This document shows positions 8,689-17,661 of a stretch of 64,000 nucleotides of DNA, in pieces. The notes under the pieces are model-generated. The model ran no database searches, was not told the origin of the DNA, and saw only the letters and a list, made by a program, of their open reading frames with translations. Position numbers and translations under genes: made by a program. This stretch comes from an uncultured Paludibaculum sp. (GTDB taxonomy: Bacteria; Acidobacteriota; Terriglobia; Bryobacterales; Bryobacteraceae), in assembly GCF_963665245.1 (NCBI RefSeq), contig NZ_OY762268.1:744001-808000 (forward strand), given 5' to 3'. The stretch's first letter is position 1. Every line of letters starts with the position of its first letter.

Positions 8689-10872
8689 CTACCGCGAGCC
8701 GGCCTTGAGCAGCGGTGAGGACTTGAGGACGGCCCGGCACCACAGGATCTTCTCCCGCACATCCTGGGGCAGGTAGAAGTACTGCAACGATGCCTCAAAA
8801 CCCACACGGGGATCTGCCTCGCAGATGGGCAGGAACTGCTCCGCGATCCGCAGCTCATCCTCGATCAAGGCCCGCAGACGAGCCTGCACGCCGGGCTTTG
8901 CTCGGATGCTGTGGATCTCCACCTGATTCGCGATGCTCTCGAAATACAAATGGCCAGCACGGTGGATTCGTTGATCCGCCTGCGCCCTCGCACCGCAACT
9001 GCGAGCAACCGACTCAAATGCACGGACGCCTTCGCTCCACGCCGAAGCCATGCCTCGGAATGCCTGGCTGACGGCTTCCGGACCGTACGGCTGCGTCCAC
9101 CCGAGGTCGTCGAAGCTATTCAGGATCTTTGGCCGCTGTCCGGATGGTTCCAGCCACAGCGGATGCGCGGGGCCCTGCTGGACCACGCTCGAATAAACCA
9201 GGCCGTTCGAATAGGGGTATTCGGCGAAAGCACGGGAAAAGATCGACCACGCTTTGTGGGCGCCGTCCACACCGGCCTGTCCGTAGCGCTGTAGGGCTGC
9301 CCGCGTCAGGGCGTCCTGCACGCTCGGCACGTTCTCCCCGAAGAACTCACGAGCCACCAGCCAGTTCGCACTTGGCCAGGTGCCTAGGGTCCAGGAAAGC
9401 ATCGCTCCCTGGACGCCGCTTCTCCGCAGGGCTGCGCACTTGGCTGCAATGAGGTCCGGCACGGGAATGAACGGCAAGAGGCCGAGTTCCCAGCTATTCC
9501 CGATTTGAACCTTGGCCATCGCGCTCATCCCGCGCTGTTTCGCTTGTGCGATGTGGCGTTCCGCACGCGGGGACGGGCCGGGGATGGAGAGCGAGTACTC
9601 ATCGATCAGCGTCCTGCGGCCCATGCGCACGGCTGGCGTACCTCGTTCGAAATCCACCTGGAGGGTCACGTCCTTGGGCAGAGACGCGATGGTAGCGCTT
9701 TGTGGATCATCCTCCACGACACCCCAGCTCCAATCCCAGGCGAGGATGCGGACCTTGGGAGCGGCACTCCGTGCGCCCTTCTGAATTTCGTCAACCACCT
9801 CGCCGATGACGCTGGCGGGAGAACGCCGGGCACAACGCGGGCAAGCGGTCTTGCGGCGGAGGGAGTAACAGTTGGTCGTGTTCTCGGAAGCAGTGATGAG
9901 GATCAAGCCAGCCAGGCCGGGCGCCTTACCCATCAACTGCTGCACCGCCTCGCGCAACCAGCGCCGCACCGGCTCCGTACTGGTGCACAAGGATGTGAGC
10001 CCATCGCCGGGCCGGCCCAGGTCTCCGCGCAGTTCCGGATGCGCATCGAAGAAAGAGGTCGGCATCGCACGCGGCTCGTTCAGGTAGAGATAGACGCCCA
10101 GCCCGTGAGCGGCGCTGCGTTCGATCAAGCCATTCAGCCGCTGCAACCGGATACCCGCCTGCTCGCCGTAGCCCGGCAGCATCGCATGAACGGTCAGTTC
10201 TCGAAGCAGCCCGTGCAGCCAGATCCCGTTCAGCCCCTGCTGCTTCATCGATTCCAAAACAGCGTCCGGATAGTAGCCCTGGAAATCCGGATCGCCCAGC
10301 ACATCTCCGTACACTGCCGAGTAAGGAAAACCAATCCGCGGGTCGAAAGCGGGGCTGGCCGGATGGGCCGGACGGCCGGGCATATCGCGCTGCAGGCTGC
10401 GGGAGAAGTCGAAACGGGCGATAGGCGTGGCAGCCCCGCGGATTTCGTAGTCCAGGTCCAAGTGCTTGGCCGCCTCGACATTGATCCGCCGCGCTGCCGG
10501 CTTTGGCCCAAGATGCCCGTTGTAGAACGCATCCTCCGCCAGAAGCGCCGTAATCTCTGCTTCTGACATGTTCGCCAGGACGGTGAGCTGCTCCATCGGA
10601 GCAAAGGTCCAGTTGCGACGAAGGATCTGGAATCGCTGCCGCCGCGCATACCGGGCATCCGTCTCCTGGCGCCCCAGCTTCATTTCCGTGGCGAGTTCAC
10701 CCACTGTCGCGAGGGGGCAGGACAACGCTTTCGCAATCCGTTGGGCAGGTACGAGGTCCCAATTCCGCCACACAAGCTGATGGGCGAGAGACGCAAACTG
10801 CGGCAACGGCCGCACCGGCGTCTGCGCAAGTAGGGTGGCGGGCAGCAGGCCGACAAACTCACGGCGTCTCAT
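8689..10872 (-). CDS. Tat-exported glycosidase-like protein, shorter paralogue
   Basis: A 727-residue protein starting MRRREFVGLLPATLL, a twin-arginine (Tat) type signal. It is clearly paralogous to the 844-residue protein at 15124-17658: both share FVWRNWDLV/LVWRNWDLV near the start, a VYLYLNEPRAMP / IYLYLNEPRAMP segment, CTST plus a W-L-R-E motif, SENxTNC, and a CPRC pair. The larger paralogue carries a GH20-type N-terminal region that is missing here; the corresponding segment jumps straight to FPYSAVYGDVLGDP. The shared barrel part resembles the (beta/alpha)8 domain of GH20/GH67-like enzymes, but no family is certain. The start at 10870-10872 overlaps the permease stop codon by ATGA, so translation is probably coupled. 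It is the last gene of the 20967-to-8689 operon. Confidence 0.7.
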   Translation of the reverse strand: MRRREFVGLLPATLLAQTPVRPLPQFASLAHQLVWRNWDLVPAQRIAKALSCPLATVGELATEMKLGRQETDARYARRQRFQILRRNWTFAPMEQLTVLANMSEAEITALLAEDAFYNGHLGPKPAARRINVEAAKHLDLDYEIRGAATPIARFDFSRSLQRDMPGRPAHPASPAFDPRIGFPYSAVYGDVLGDPDFQGYYPDAVLESMKQQGLNGIWLHGLLRELTVHAMLPGYGEQAGIRLQRLNGLIERSAAHGLGVYLYLNEPRAMPTSFFDAHPELRGDLGRPGDGLTSLCTSTEPVRRWLREAVQQLMGKAPGLAGLILITASENTTNCYSLRRKTACPRCARRSPASVIGEVVDEIQKGARSAAPKVRILAWDWSWGVVEDDPQSATIASLPKDVTLQVDFERGTPAVRMGRRTLIDEYSLSIPGPSPRAERHIAQAKQRGMSAMAKVQIGNSWELGLLPFIPVPDLIAAKCAALRRSGVQGAMLSWTLGTWPSANWLVAREFFGENVPSVQDALTRAALQRYGQAGVDGAHKAWSIFSRAFAEYPYSNGLVYSSVVQQGPAHPLWLEPSGQRPKILNSFDDLGWTQPYGPEAVSQAFRGMASAWSEGVRAFESVARSCGARAQADQRIHRAGHLYFESIANQVEIHSIRAKPGVQARLRALIEDELRIAEQFLPICEADPRVGFEASLQYFYLPQDVREKILWCRAVLKSSPLLKAGSR

Positions 10873-11861
10873 GCAGCCATCCTGTTCGCAATCCCAAGGC
10901 CCAGAATCGCCAGGCACAGGAGTCCAACCCCGATCCACAATCGACGCACGGCAGTGGCCGGCGCGCCCTTCCACTCACCGGTCGCGATGCCAAGAACGTT
11001 CGCCGTCATCACCATGGAGCCCATCAGGACGGACCATCCAAACGACGGACCCATGCTGCCCAACTGCCGGGTGCCTGCTCCGTAGAAGACAAAGCCCAGC
11101 ATCCACAACACGCCCATGGAGATTCCGAGCAGCACGTTCCGGGCGGCCCCCGCAGTCGTGAACAACGCTGCGCTGCGCTCCCGGGAGAGCTTGAAGCCGG
11201 TGTAGCCGGCATTGCAAAGGAAGAGGGAGATTGTCAGCAGCGACCACACCACATTCGGTGCGAAATCGGGCGAGACACCCGAGGCCACCGCGAGATCAAT
11301 GATGGGTTTCCCAAGAACCAGCCCGATATTACCGCAGGAGGAGAGAAGCCCCGAGAGGACGCACAGCATCACGCCCCACGCATACTTCGGCTTACCCTCG
11401 ACGGATTCGCGCCAACTGCCCGCCAGCGAGCAGACCGCTACACCGGCCAGCATCACGGCCAACGAGATCAGCGTCAGCACCAGCACATCGGTCCGTGGTG
11501 GAGCTTCATTCAGGATCAACAGCGGCACCAGGGTTCCGCTGGTCGCCGCCACACCGAGGATGACCGCAAAGCCGATGGACAAGCCCAGCGCATCGACGCC
11601 GAGCCCGAAGGTCAGCGCGCCGAGGCCCCACAAAAGGCCCATGGCCATGACGAGACTGATCCGTGACTGCCCAGCCGTCTGATAGATCTGCCACGCGTTG
11701 GGCGCGGTCATGGCCACAAACAGCCAGGGGCAGACGAGATAGGCGGTGCACGCGAAGACGAGCCACCCGTTCTCCCACTTCCAACCGCGCATCAACTTCA
11801 TGGGCGCCATGAAGCCGCCCTGGCAGAGTCCCGCGGCGAGCACGAGCAGCCAGCCGGTCAT
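10869..11861 (-). CDS. RhaT-family sugar permease
   Basis: A 330-residue membrane protein with about 10 hydrophobic helices, of the L-rhamnose-proton symporter family (PF06379). GGFMAPMKLMRGWKWENGW near residues 16-34 is close to the RhaT signature in which the charged W-x-W-E-N segment follows helix 1. Members carry deoxysugars or related monosaccharides into the cytoplasm with a proton. In this operon it would bring in the product released outside by the two Tat-exported glycosidase-like proteins. It overlaps the aminotransferase stop by 4 bp (11858-11861) and the next gene by 4 bp (10869-10872). Whether rhamnose itself is the substrate is not shown, because no rhamnose catabolic genes lie nearby. 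Confidence 0.85.
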   Translation of the reverse strand: MTGWLLVLAAGLCQGGFMAPMKLMRGWKWENGWLVFACTAYLVCPWLFVAMTAPNAWQIYQTAGQSRISLVMAMGLLWGLGALTFGLGVDALGLSIGFAVILGVAATSGTLVPLLILNEAPPRTDVLVLTLISLAVMLAGVAVCSLAGSWRESVEGKPKYAWGVMLCVLSGLLSSCGNIGLVLGKPIIDLAVASGVSPDFAPNVVWSLLTISLFLCNAGYTGFKLSRERSAALFTTAGAARNVLLGISMGVLWMLGFVFYGAGTRQLGSMGPSFGWSVLMGSMVMTANVLGIATGEWKGAPATAVRRLWIGVGLLCLAILGLGIANRMAA

Positions 11862-12976
11862 CGCGCCAGCACTTTCTGAAGGGCCTCAACCAGCAGTTGA
11901 ATGTCGGATTCGTCGCTGTAGTAGTGAACCGATGCCCGCACGCGCCCGTCACCGCCCCAGACCACGACGCCGTGTTCACCCAACTGCCGCATCACCTGTT
12001 CACCCTCTGGATGCTCGAACGAGACGATGCCCGAGGTGGTCTCATCGCCCTCCGGCGTCAGCAACGGCAGGCCGAGCGCGGAAAGGCGCTCCCGTAGATG
12101 GCGAGTGAGCTGGTCCGCCCGCTTCTGCTCGACAGAGAGATCCAGGCTGAGCAGCCATTTCAGGGACGCAGCGATCGAGTACAGCGCCGCAAAGTTGGGC
12201 ATGCCCGCGACGAGGCAGGCGGCCCCAGGCTTCAGGTCGTACGTCCCCGTCCGCACCGCCCCCATGGCATTGTCCACCGAATACCAGCCGACACCCGCCA
12301 GGGCGAACTGCTCACGAAGCAGGGGGGACATGTACGTCACGGCCGCGCCGTGCAAGCCCAGCAGCCACTTGAAGGTGCTGGCCATCAGGTAGTCAACGCC
12401 GGCCAGCGGAACAGGGCAGCGCGCCAGCGCCTGTGTCGCGTCGACGCACAACACGCCGCCCACAGCATGGACAGCATCGCCCAATGCCTGGGTGTGCGGA
12501 AACCATGCGCCGGTCTTGTAGCTCACCTGGCTGACGGTCACCAGTCGGGTCCGGCTGTCGATCGCCGCGAGCAAGTCCTCAAGTTGCAACGCTCCGCCGC
12601 GTGAGGCCACCACTTGTACATCGACACCGCGCTCCCGCAGCGCGAGCCACGGCAAAACGTTGGAGGGGAACTCGAGGTCCGTCGTCACCACGCGGTCGCC
12701 GGCTTGCCACGGCAGTGACGCAGCCAGGATATTCAGCGCATCCGAGGCCGTAGGCAGAAAGACGGTGTCCGCTACCGGAGCGCCCAGCAGCGCCGCTGCC
12801 AGCCCTCGCGCCTCCGTCTCGACCCCGAAATGCCTCAGCCGTCCAGGGGTCCCTCTTCCCTTCTCCCGCAAATACTCCGCAACGGCTTCGTCGACGCCAG
12901 GCGCCGGCAAGCCCTCCGCCGCGGTATCGAGATACCCCCCCTGCACGGCACGTGGAAACAGTTCACGGCAGCTCAT
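11858..12976 (-). CDS. Aminotransferase class V (PLP-dependent, cysteine desulfurase-like fold)
   Basis: A 372-residue fold-type I PLP enzyme of class V (PF00266). The PLP lysine is in MASTFKWLLGLHG; the segment GGVLCVDATQALARCPV gives the conserved cofactor-contact aspartate, and TDLEFPSNVLPWL the substrate-binding N-terminal part. Family members act as aminotransferases, cysteine desulfurases or isopenicillin-N-epimerase-like enzymes, so the reaction cannot be fixed. Its position between an M20 hydrolase and a sugar permease suggests work on an amino acid or amino-sugar released by that hydrolase. The ATG at 12974-12976 lies 1 bp after the M20 stop; the longer open frame to 13042 overlaps M20 coding and is less likely. 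Confidence 0.85.
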   Translation of the reverse strand: MSCRELFPRAVQGGYLDTAAEGLPAPGVDEAVAEYLREKGRGTPGRLRHFGVETEARGLAAALLGAPVADTVFLPTASDALNILAASLPWQAGDRVVTTDLEFPSNVLPWLALRERGVDVQVVASRGGALQLEDLLAAIDSRTRLVTVSQVSYKTGAWFPHTQALGDAVHAVGGVLCVDATQALARCPVPLAGVDYLMASTFKWLLGLHGAAVTYMSPLLREQFALAGVGWYSVDNAMGAVRTGTYDLKPGAACLVAGMPNFAALYSIAASLKWLLSLDLSVEQKRADQLTRHLRERLSALGLPLLTPEGDETTSGIVSFEHPEGEQVMRQLGEHGVVVWGGDGRVRASVHYYSDESDIQLLVEALQKVLAR

Positions 12977-12977
12977 A

Positions 12978-14114
12978 TCAGAATCCACGGATGATTTCCT
13001 TATAGACGTTGACGGCCCGCACCACCTGATCCATCGCAACATACTCGGCCGCCGTATGCGCCTGATCGATGGAGCCCGGACCCATCACAATACTCGGGAT
13101 GCCCGCGCGCGTGAACTTGCTCGCGTCACTCCCAAACGGCACACCGACCGGCTCGGGAGGCAGGCTCAGCCGCTCCAACGCTTGTTGGGCGATACGCACG
13201 ATATGGCTGTCAGGTGAAGTCTCCATGGGCCAATCCTCCAGTAGAGTCGTATGCGTGATCTGCATGTCAGGAAACCGCGCGCGCAGGGTCTCCGACAGTT
13301 CTTCATACTGGCGCTGGATCACCGGCGGCTCTTCGCCGGGCACCAGGCGTCGGTCGATCTCGACCTGGCACTGCTCCGGGACGATATTGACCTGCACCCC
13401 GCCGCGAATGAGGCCGACATTGAGCGTCGGCTCGCCGACCAGAGGATGCTTCACCGTTCTCAAGGAGGCGTCCCCCTCTTCCATGACAACGATCAGGCGA
13501 GCCATGCGAGAGATGGCGTTGATACCCAGGTGCGGTGTGGAGCTATGCGCGGCGCGGCCGCCGATCGCCACCCGCCAACGCAGGCAGCCCTTGCTCGCCA
13601 CCACCAGGCGCAATTCCGTCGGCTCCGCGACAATGGCCGCCTCCGCAGTCAGGTGCTCGCACAAGTGCGCGGCGCCGCGGTAAGTCGCTTCCTCGTCCAT
13701 CGTCGCCGCCAGCACAACGTCGCAGGAAGGAACGAATCCTTCCGCGTGCAGTTCGACCAGCGCGTGCATCATGGCCGCCAGGCCGCCCTTCGTATCGCAG
13801 GCCCCCCGGCCGTAGATCCTGCCCTGCAGGATGATTGGCTCGAAGGGCGGCGACGCCATGTTCTCCACCCCGGCCGTGTCCACATGCGCCTCCAGCATCA
13901 GCCGGCGTGAACGGTCGCGGCCTGGAAGCGTGGCCAGGAGATTAGGACGCTCAGGGAAGACCTCCACCAGTTCCGCGTGAATACCGGCGCCGGTGAAGAA
14001 ATCGTGAATCCAGGCCTGAATTCGGCCTTCGGGCTGGCCCGAAGCATAGGCCGGATTCACACTGTTGATGCGGATCAACTCCTGGAGAGTAGTAATGACG
14101 GATTGTGGTCTCAT
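12978..14114 (-). CDS. M20-family peptidase/deacylase (ArgE/DapE type)
   Basis: A 378-residue zinc-dependent amidohydrolase of the M20/ArgE-DapE family. The metal ligands appear in the expected order: LEAHVDTA, GRGACDTKGG (bridging aspartate) and TMDEEATYRGA, the last holding the catalytic glutamate; a dimerisation domain follows (GGRAAHSSTPHLG) and the C-terminal histidine ligand is in IDQAHTAAEYV. Such enzymes remove acyl groups from amino acids or split dipeptides. Its start codon shares one base with the stop of the Gfo/Idh gene (TAATG), so it is translated in tight coupling. A deacylation step within an operon for sugar uptake suggests that the substrate carries an acylated amine, which is an inference. 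Confidence 0.9.
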   Translation of the reverse strand: MRPQSVITTLQELIRINSVNPAYASGQPEGRIQAWIHDFFTGAGIHAELVEVFPERPNLLATLPGRDRSRRLMLEAHVDTAGVENMASPPFEPIILQGRIYGRGACDTKGGLAAMMHALVELHAEGFVPSCDVVLAATMDEEATYRGAAHLCEHLTAEAAIVAEPTELRLVVASKGCLRWRVAIGGRAAHSSTPHLGINAISRMARLIVVMEEGDASLRTVKHPLVGEPTLNVGLIRGGVQVNIVPEQCQVEIDRRLVPGEEPPVIQRQYEELSETLRARFPDMQITHTTLLEDWPMETSPDSHIVRIAQQALERLSLPPEPVGVPFGSDASKFTRAGIPSIVMGPGSIDQAHTAAEYVAMDQVVRAVNVYKEIIRGF

Positions 14115-15127
14115 TACCGGACAGGGCTCCAGCTCTGCAATTCAACATCACGGCCCGATTGTGCGGATTCCACCAGCGCCAGGGCCGTGCGCATGGTATT
14201 CGTTGCTTCTTCCAGCGTGATGGCCGTGATCGGCTGCCCGCTCGCCAGGCAGCGGTAAAAGTACAGCAGTTCGTTCAGCAGCGCGCCGTGCGCCGCGCCG
14301 TACATACGTGTTTCGTAACCCGCATCGGGCGCTGAGTACCCCTGCTCCGACCAGACGCTCAGGCCGGCAGGCTGCATCGACAACGACATGCTGCCCAACT
14401 CGCCCGTGATCTGGAGTCCATCATCCAGACCTATACCCGCGGCGTCCGGCAACAGCCAGTTGGTCTCCACCCGGCCAATCGCGCCGCTGGCAAACTCGAG
14501 AACACCCATCACCCAGTCGGGATTCACAGTGGAGTGGATCTTCTGCTCGAAGCCCCGCACGCGCACTACAGGCGACCGGTCGAGGCTCAGCAGAATGTCG
14601 ATATCGTGGACGCAGTTACAAAGTGCGGGATGCGTGCGCTCGTACATTTGGAACCCGCCCCGCATCCGGCCTCGCTTGGCGCTCATGGCGACAATCCGGC
14701 CGATCCGCCCTGCCGCGGTTTCCTCCCGCAGCACGGCATACCGAGGGTCGAAGCGCAGCAGATGACCGACCATCAGCGCGCGGCCCGACGCTTGCGCCGC
14801 CTCGGTCATGACCTCGCAATGCTCTAGCGAGGTGGCGAACGGCTTTTCGACCAGGACGTCCTTGCCTGCCTGCAAAGCGGCAACGACGGGCTCCCGGTGG
14901 CAATGCTCCGGAGTCGCAACGTGGACCACGTCCACACCAGCGTTAAGCAACCCTTCCAAACTCCGCGCCACCACCGGAATCCGGTACTTCGCGGCCAGCG
15001 ACGACGCACGCGCGACGTCCAGATCGAACACTGCCGCCACCGTCACACCCGGCACGGCCTGCAGCGCCGAGAGATGGCTCTCCCCGAATAGACCGCAGCC
15101 CACCAGCCCCGTTCGAAATTCCCTCAT
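14114..15127 (-). CDS. Gfo/Idh/MocA-family oxidoreductase
   Basis: A 337-residue NAD(P)-dependent oxidoreductase. The N-terminal Rossmann motif is GLVGCGLFGESH, and the conserved EKP motif appears in DVLVEKPFATS. The C-terminal alpha/beta domain contains the HDIDILLSL segment, which usually shapes the sugar site. Enzymes of this family oxidise sugars, inositols or sugar-phosphate derivatives at a ring hydroxyl. There is no export signal, unlike the family member at 36751. It overlaps the glycosidase-like gene by ATGA at 15124-15127 and is followed directly by the M20 gene. Within the operon it is the likely first oxidation step on the imported sugar. Confidence 0.88.
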   Translation of the reverse strand: MREFRTGLVGCGLFGESHLSALQAVPGVTVAAVFDLDVARASSLAAKYRIPVVARSLEGLLNAGVDVVHVATPEHCHREPVVAALQAGKDVLVEKPFATSLEHCEVMTEAAQASGRALMVGHLLRFDPRYAVLREETAAGRIGRIVAMSAKRGRMRGGFQMYERTHPALCNCVHDIDILLSLDRSPVVRVRGFEQKIHSTVNPDWVMGVLEFASGAIGRVETNWLLPDAAGIGLDDGLQITGELGSMSLSMQPAGLSVWSEQGYSAPDAGYETRMYGAAHGALLNELLYFYRCLASGQPITAITLEEATNTMRTALALVESAQSGRDVELQSWSPVR

Positions 15128-17658
15128 GCCTTCTCCTTCGTGGAACCGATCGGAGCGCCTCCACGCAGCTCAGCCATCACCTGCTCGCAATTGAGCACCT
15201 TCTCCAGTAGGTCGATCGGCGTGTAGTAGTAGTGATTCGAAGCCTCGTAGCCGATCAGAGATTCCTCGCGTACCACGGCATACTGCTGCAGGGCCAACAC
15301 CCGCTCGCGCTCGGCAATCGCGATCATTCGCGCCCGGATCTGCTTCCCGCGTTCCGCCGGAGCGCCCGGAGCCTCATCGCGCAGCAGGTAGAACTCCAAC
15401 TGATTTGCCGTGCTTTCAAAATGCGTGTGGCAGGTGCGCGCAATCGCGAGTTCCAGCGCCGCCTCTTTCCCGGCCGGCCGGATCTTCGCCAGAATCGCCA
15501 CCCCGTCGCCCCAGCGTTTCGCCATCTTCGCCATCAGGTCCCGCACTGTCGCCGCCGGATACCCGCCCTTCCACGACTTGTAGGCGTCATAGGGAAACAG
15601 GATCATGCCCGGAGCCAGCCCTGTCGGCTGCAGGCGCAGCGGGTTGGCTGGCCCATGCTGCACGGGCAGCACATAGATCGCTACCCCATACGGAAACGAC
15701 TGGAACGCCTCACTGAACACCGTCCACGCGCGAACCGCCTCCTTGGCGCCCCCCGCCCCATACAGCCGCGTCGCCTCCTGCATCAGGATCTGGTCTCGCG
15801 ACGGCCGAGGCTCAAACGCGTACGCCGACGACGCGCGGAGATTCGACGACGGATACCCTCCGCAGGTCCACGACGCCATCACCCCAGTGATCCCTTCCTT
15901 GGCCAGGTTCTCGCAGTGGTCCAGCACCAGCGGCAACACCGGGATGTACGGCACCGCCGAGATCTCCCAGGTATTGTTAAACTGCGTCTTGGCAATCGCC
16001 CCCAGCCCGCGTTCCTTGGCCAGTTTCCAGTTCCGGCTCGCGCGCGGACCAGGCCCTACCACCGACATCGAATACTCGCCGACTTCAGTCTTCACACCAC
16101 CCCGGAACACCGGCTGAGACCATTCGCTGATGCTGATGACGCTCGTATCCTTCGGCAGTTTCGGAATCAGGCTCTTCGCCATGGGTGTGCCCCAACCCCA
16201 GTCATAGGACATGATCTCGGCGGTCTTGCTGTGCTCGCGCACCCCGTCGCGCAGCGTCTGGATGAACTCGGCAATCGTGTCGGCGCCCGTCCTCTGCGAA
16301 CAGCGCGGGCACCCTGCAGCCTTCGGATCCCGGTCGCCCCATGCGCCGCCATGCGAGAAACAGTTCGTGTGATTCTCGGACATCGTGATCGTCAGGATTC
16401 CGCCCAGTCCGGGCGTCTTCTGGAATACGTGGCCGATGCTCTCCCGCAGCCAGTCGCGCACCTCCTGGGTCGAGGTGCACATCGCGAACACGTTCTTGTC
16501 CTGCGTTCCCTTCAGGCCCGGGTGCTTCGCGAAGAACTCCGCGGGCATCGCACGCGGCTCGTTCAGGTAAAGGTAGATGTTCAGGCCATACCGCGAAGCC
16601 CGCTCCACCAGGCCATTCAGATTCCGGATCCGCGTCTCCCAGCCTTTACCGAACTCGGGAAAACTGCGCGCCGGAGCCAGCGTGTTCAAGACACCCTGGA
16701 TCCAAACTCCATCAGCGCCGCTCTCCGCCGCACGGTCCAGGTACCCATCCGGCAAACCCGCCGAATCTCCTTCCATCAGCGGATCCCCGTAAAGCGCGAA
16801 GTACGAATACAGGAACCGGGGCGCCCAGATCTCCTTCGTCGAGGTCTTGCCCGACGGCCACTGCTGTTGGCTCCGCAACGCGTACAACGCCCGGATGGCA
16901 GCCCGTTCCGTCGCCGCTGTGATCCGCGCCCCATCGGCGGTAGGCTCCACGCTGAAACTGCCCGCGCTGCCAGCTTCCGACAGCACAACTTCGATGCGCT
17001 TTCCCTGCCCGCCCGCATTGCCAAAGCGCCGCGCGGCCGCAGCTAAAGCCTGCCGTCCAGAGGGCACTTGCACCTGCCAGCCCGGCCCCGCCTCCAGCGC
17101 GGACAACTGCTCCACGAACGCGAAGCGCGCCTGCCCCAGGCTCTTCACCCCGCCAGGCAGCACCCGGCTGAGACTCGATCGGATCGCCGCCGCCTTCGCC
17201 CGCTCCTGCGCACTCGGAGCCGCATATCTCAGTTCTTCGCACGCAGGTTTGGCCAGGCCCAGCTTGTGCTCGAGGAAATCGTCTTCCTTCAGCGTGAACT
17301 CAAACCGTTCCGCATCCCAACCCAGCAACTGGATGATCTGCGGCTCCGGCAGCACATGCCAGTTCTGCTTGATCACCGTGATGTAGATCCGGCGCTGCGT
17401 ATCCGCGCTGACAGTCCGCTTTGCCGGCAGGCCCATCTCCGAGCCGAGCCGAGCCAGATCGCCAGGCTGCGCCTTCACCACTTCTGCCATCCGCTCCAGG
17501 TTCACCAGATCCCAGTTCCGCCAGACGAACTGATACAGGCGATTGGGAAAATGCGGTTCCGGCACCGCGCGGACCGGAGGCAACGCCGCGTGAGCGTTAC
17601 CTCCCCAGGGCCACAACAATGCCGGTGGAACCGTCTTGAGGAATGTCCGCCGTTCCAT
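15124..17658 (-). CDS. Tat-exported glycosidase-like protein, longer paralogue with GH20-type N-terminal domain
   Basis: An 844-residue protein starting MERRTFLKTVPPALLWPW, a textbook Tat signal (RRTFLK). After a conserved region shared with the paralogue at 8689, residues about 170-280 (SLGQARFAFVEQL to ALRSQQQWPSG) look like the zincin-like domain found before the barrel in GH20 and GH67 enzymes. The barrel part contains FLYSYFALYGDPL, GVWIQGVLN, NIYLYLNEPRAMP, SENHTNC and a CPRC pair. An exported glycoside hydrolase acting on a polysaccharide or glycan is the best reading, but the catalytic acids are not clear and the family may be new. It lies 3 bp after the stop of the outer-membrane receptor gene. 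Confidence 0.72.
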   Translation of the reverse strand: MERRTFLKTVPPALLWPWGGNAHAALPPVRAVPEPHFPNRLYQFVWRNWDLVNLERMAEVVKAQPGDLARLGSEMGLPAKRTVSADTQRRIYITVIKQNWHVLPEPQIIQLLGWDAERFEFTLKEDDFLEHKLGLAKPACEELRYAAPSAQERAKAAAIRSSLSRVLPGGVKSLGQARFAFVEQLSALEAGPGWQVQVPSGRQALAAAARRFGNAGGQGKRIEVVLSEAGSAGSFSVEPTADGARITAATERAAIRALYALRSQQQWPSGKTSTKEIWAPRFLYSYFALYGDPLMEGDSAGLPDGYLDRAAESGADGVWIQGVLNTLAPARSFPEFGKGWETRIRNLNGLVERASRYGLNIYLYLNEPRAMPAEFFAKHPGLKGTQDKNVFAMCTSTQEVRDWLRESIGHVFQKTPGLGGILTITMSENHTNCFSHGGAWGDRDPKAAGCPRCSQRTGADTIAEFIQTLRDGVREHSKTAEIMSYDWGWGTPMAKSLIPKLPKDTSVISISEWSQPVFRGGVKTEVGEYSMSVVGPGPRASRNWKLAKERGLGAIAKTQFNNTWEISAVPYIPVLPLVLDHCENLAKEGITGVMASWTCGGYPSSNLRASSAYAFEPRPSRDQILMQEATRLYGAGGAKEAVRAWTVFSEAFQSFPYGVAIYVLPVQHGPANPLRLQPTGLAPGMILFPYDAYKSWKGGYPAATVRDLMAKMAKRWGDGVAILAKIRPAGKEAALELAIARTCHTHFESTANQLEFYLLRDEAPGAPAERGKQIRARMIAIAERERVLALQQYAVVREESLIGYEASNHYYYTPIDLLEKVLNCEQVMAELRGGAPIGSTKEKA

Positions 17659-17661
17659 TCT

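Noticed and set aside
8686..8701. CGGCT-N6-AGCCG between convergent gene ends
   Set aside because: Only 5-bp arms and no T-run; too weak for a terminator call.
15232..17046. 604-codon plus-strand open frame
   Set aside because: Antisense to the Tat-exported glycosidase-like gene; Arg-rich and without recognisable domain.
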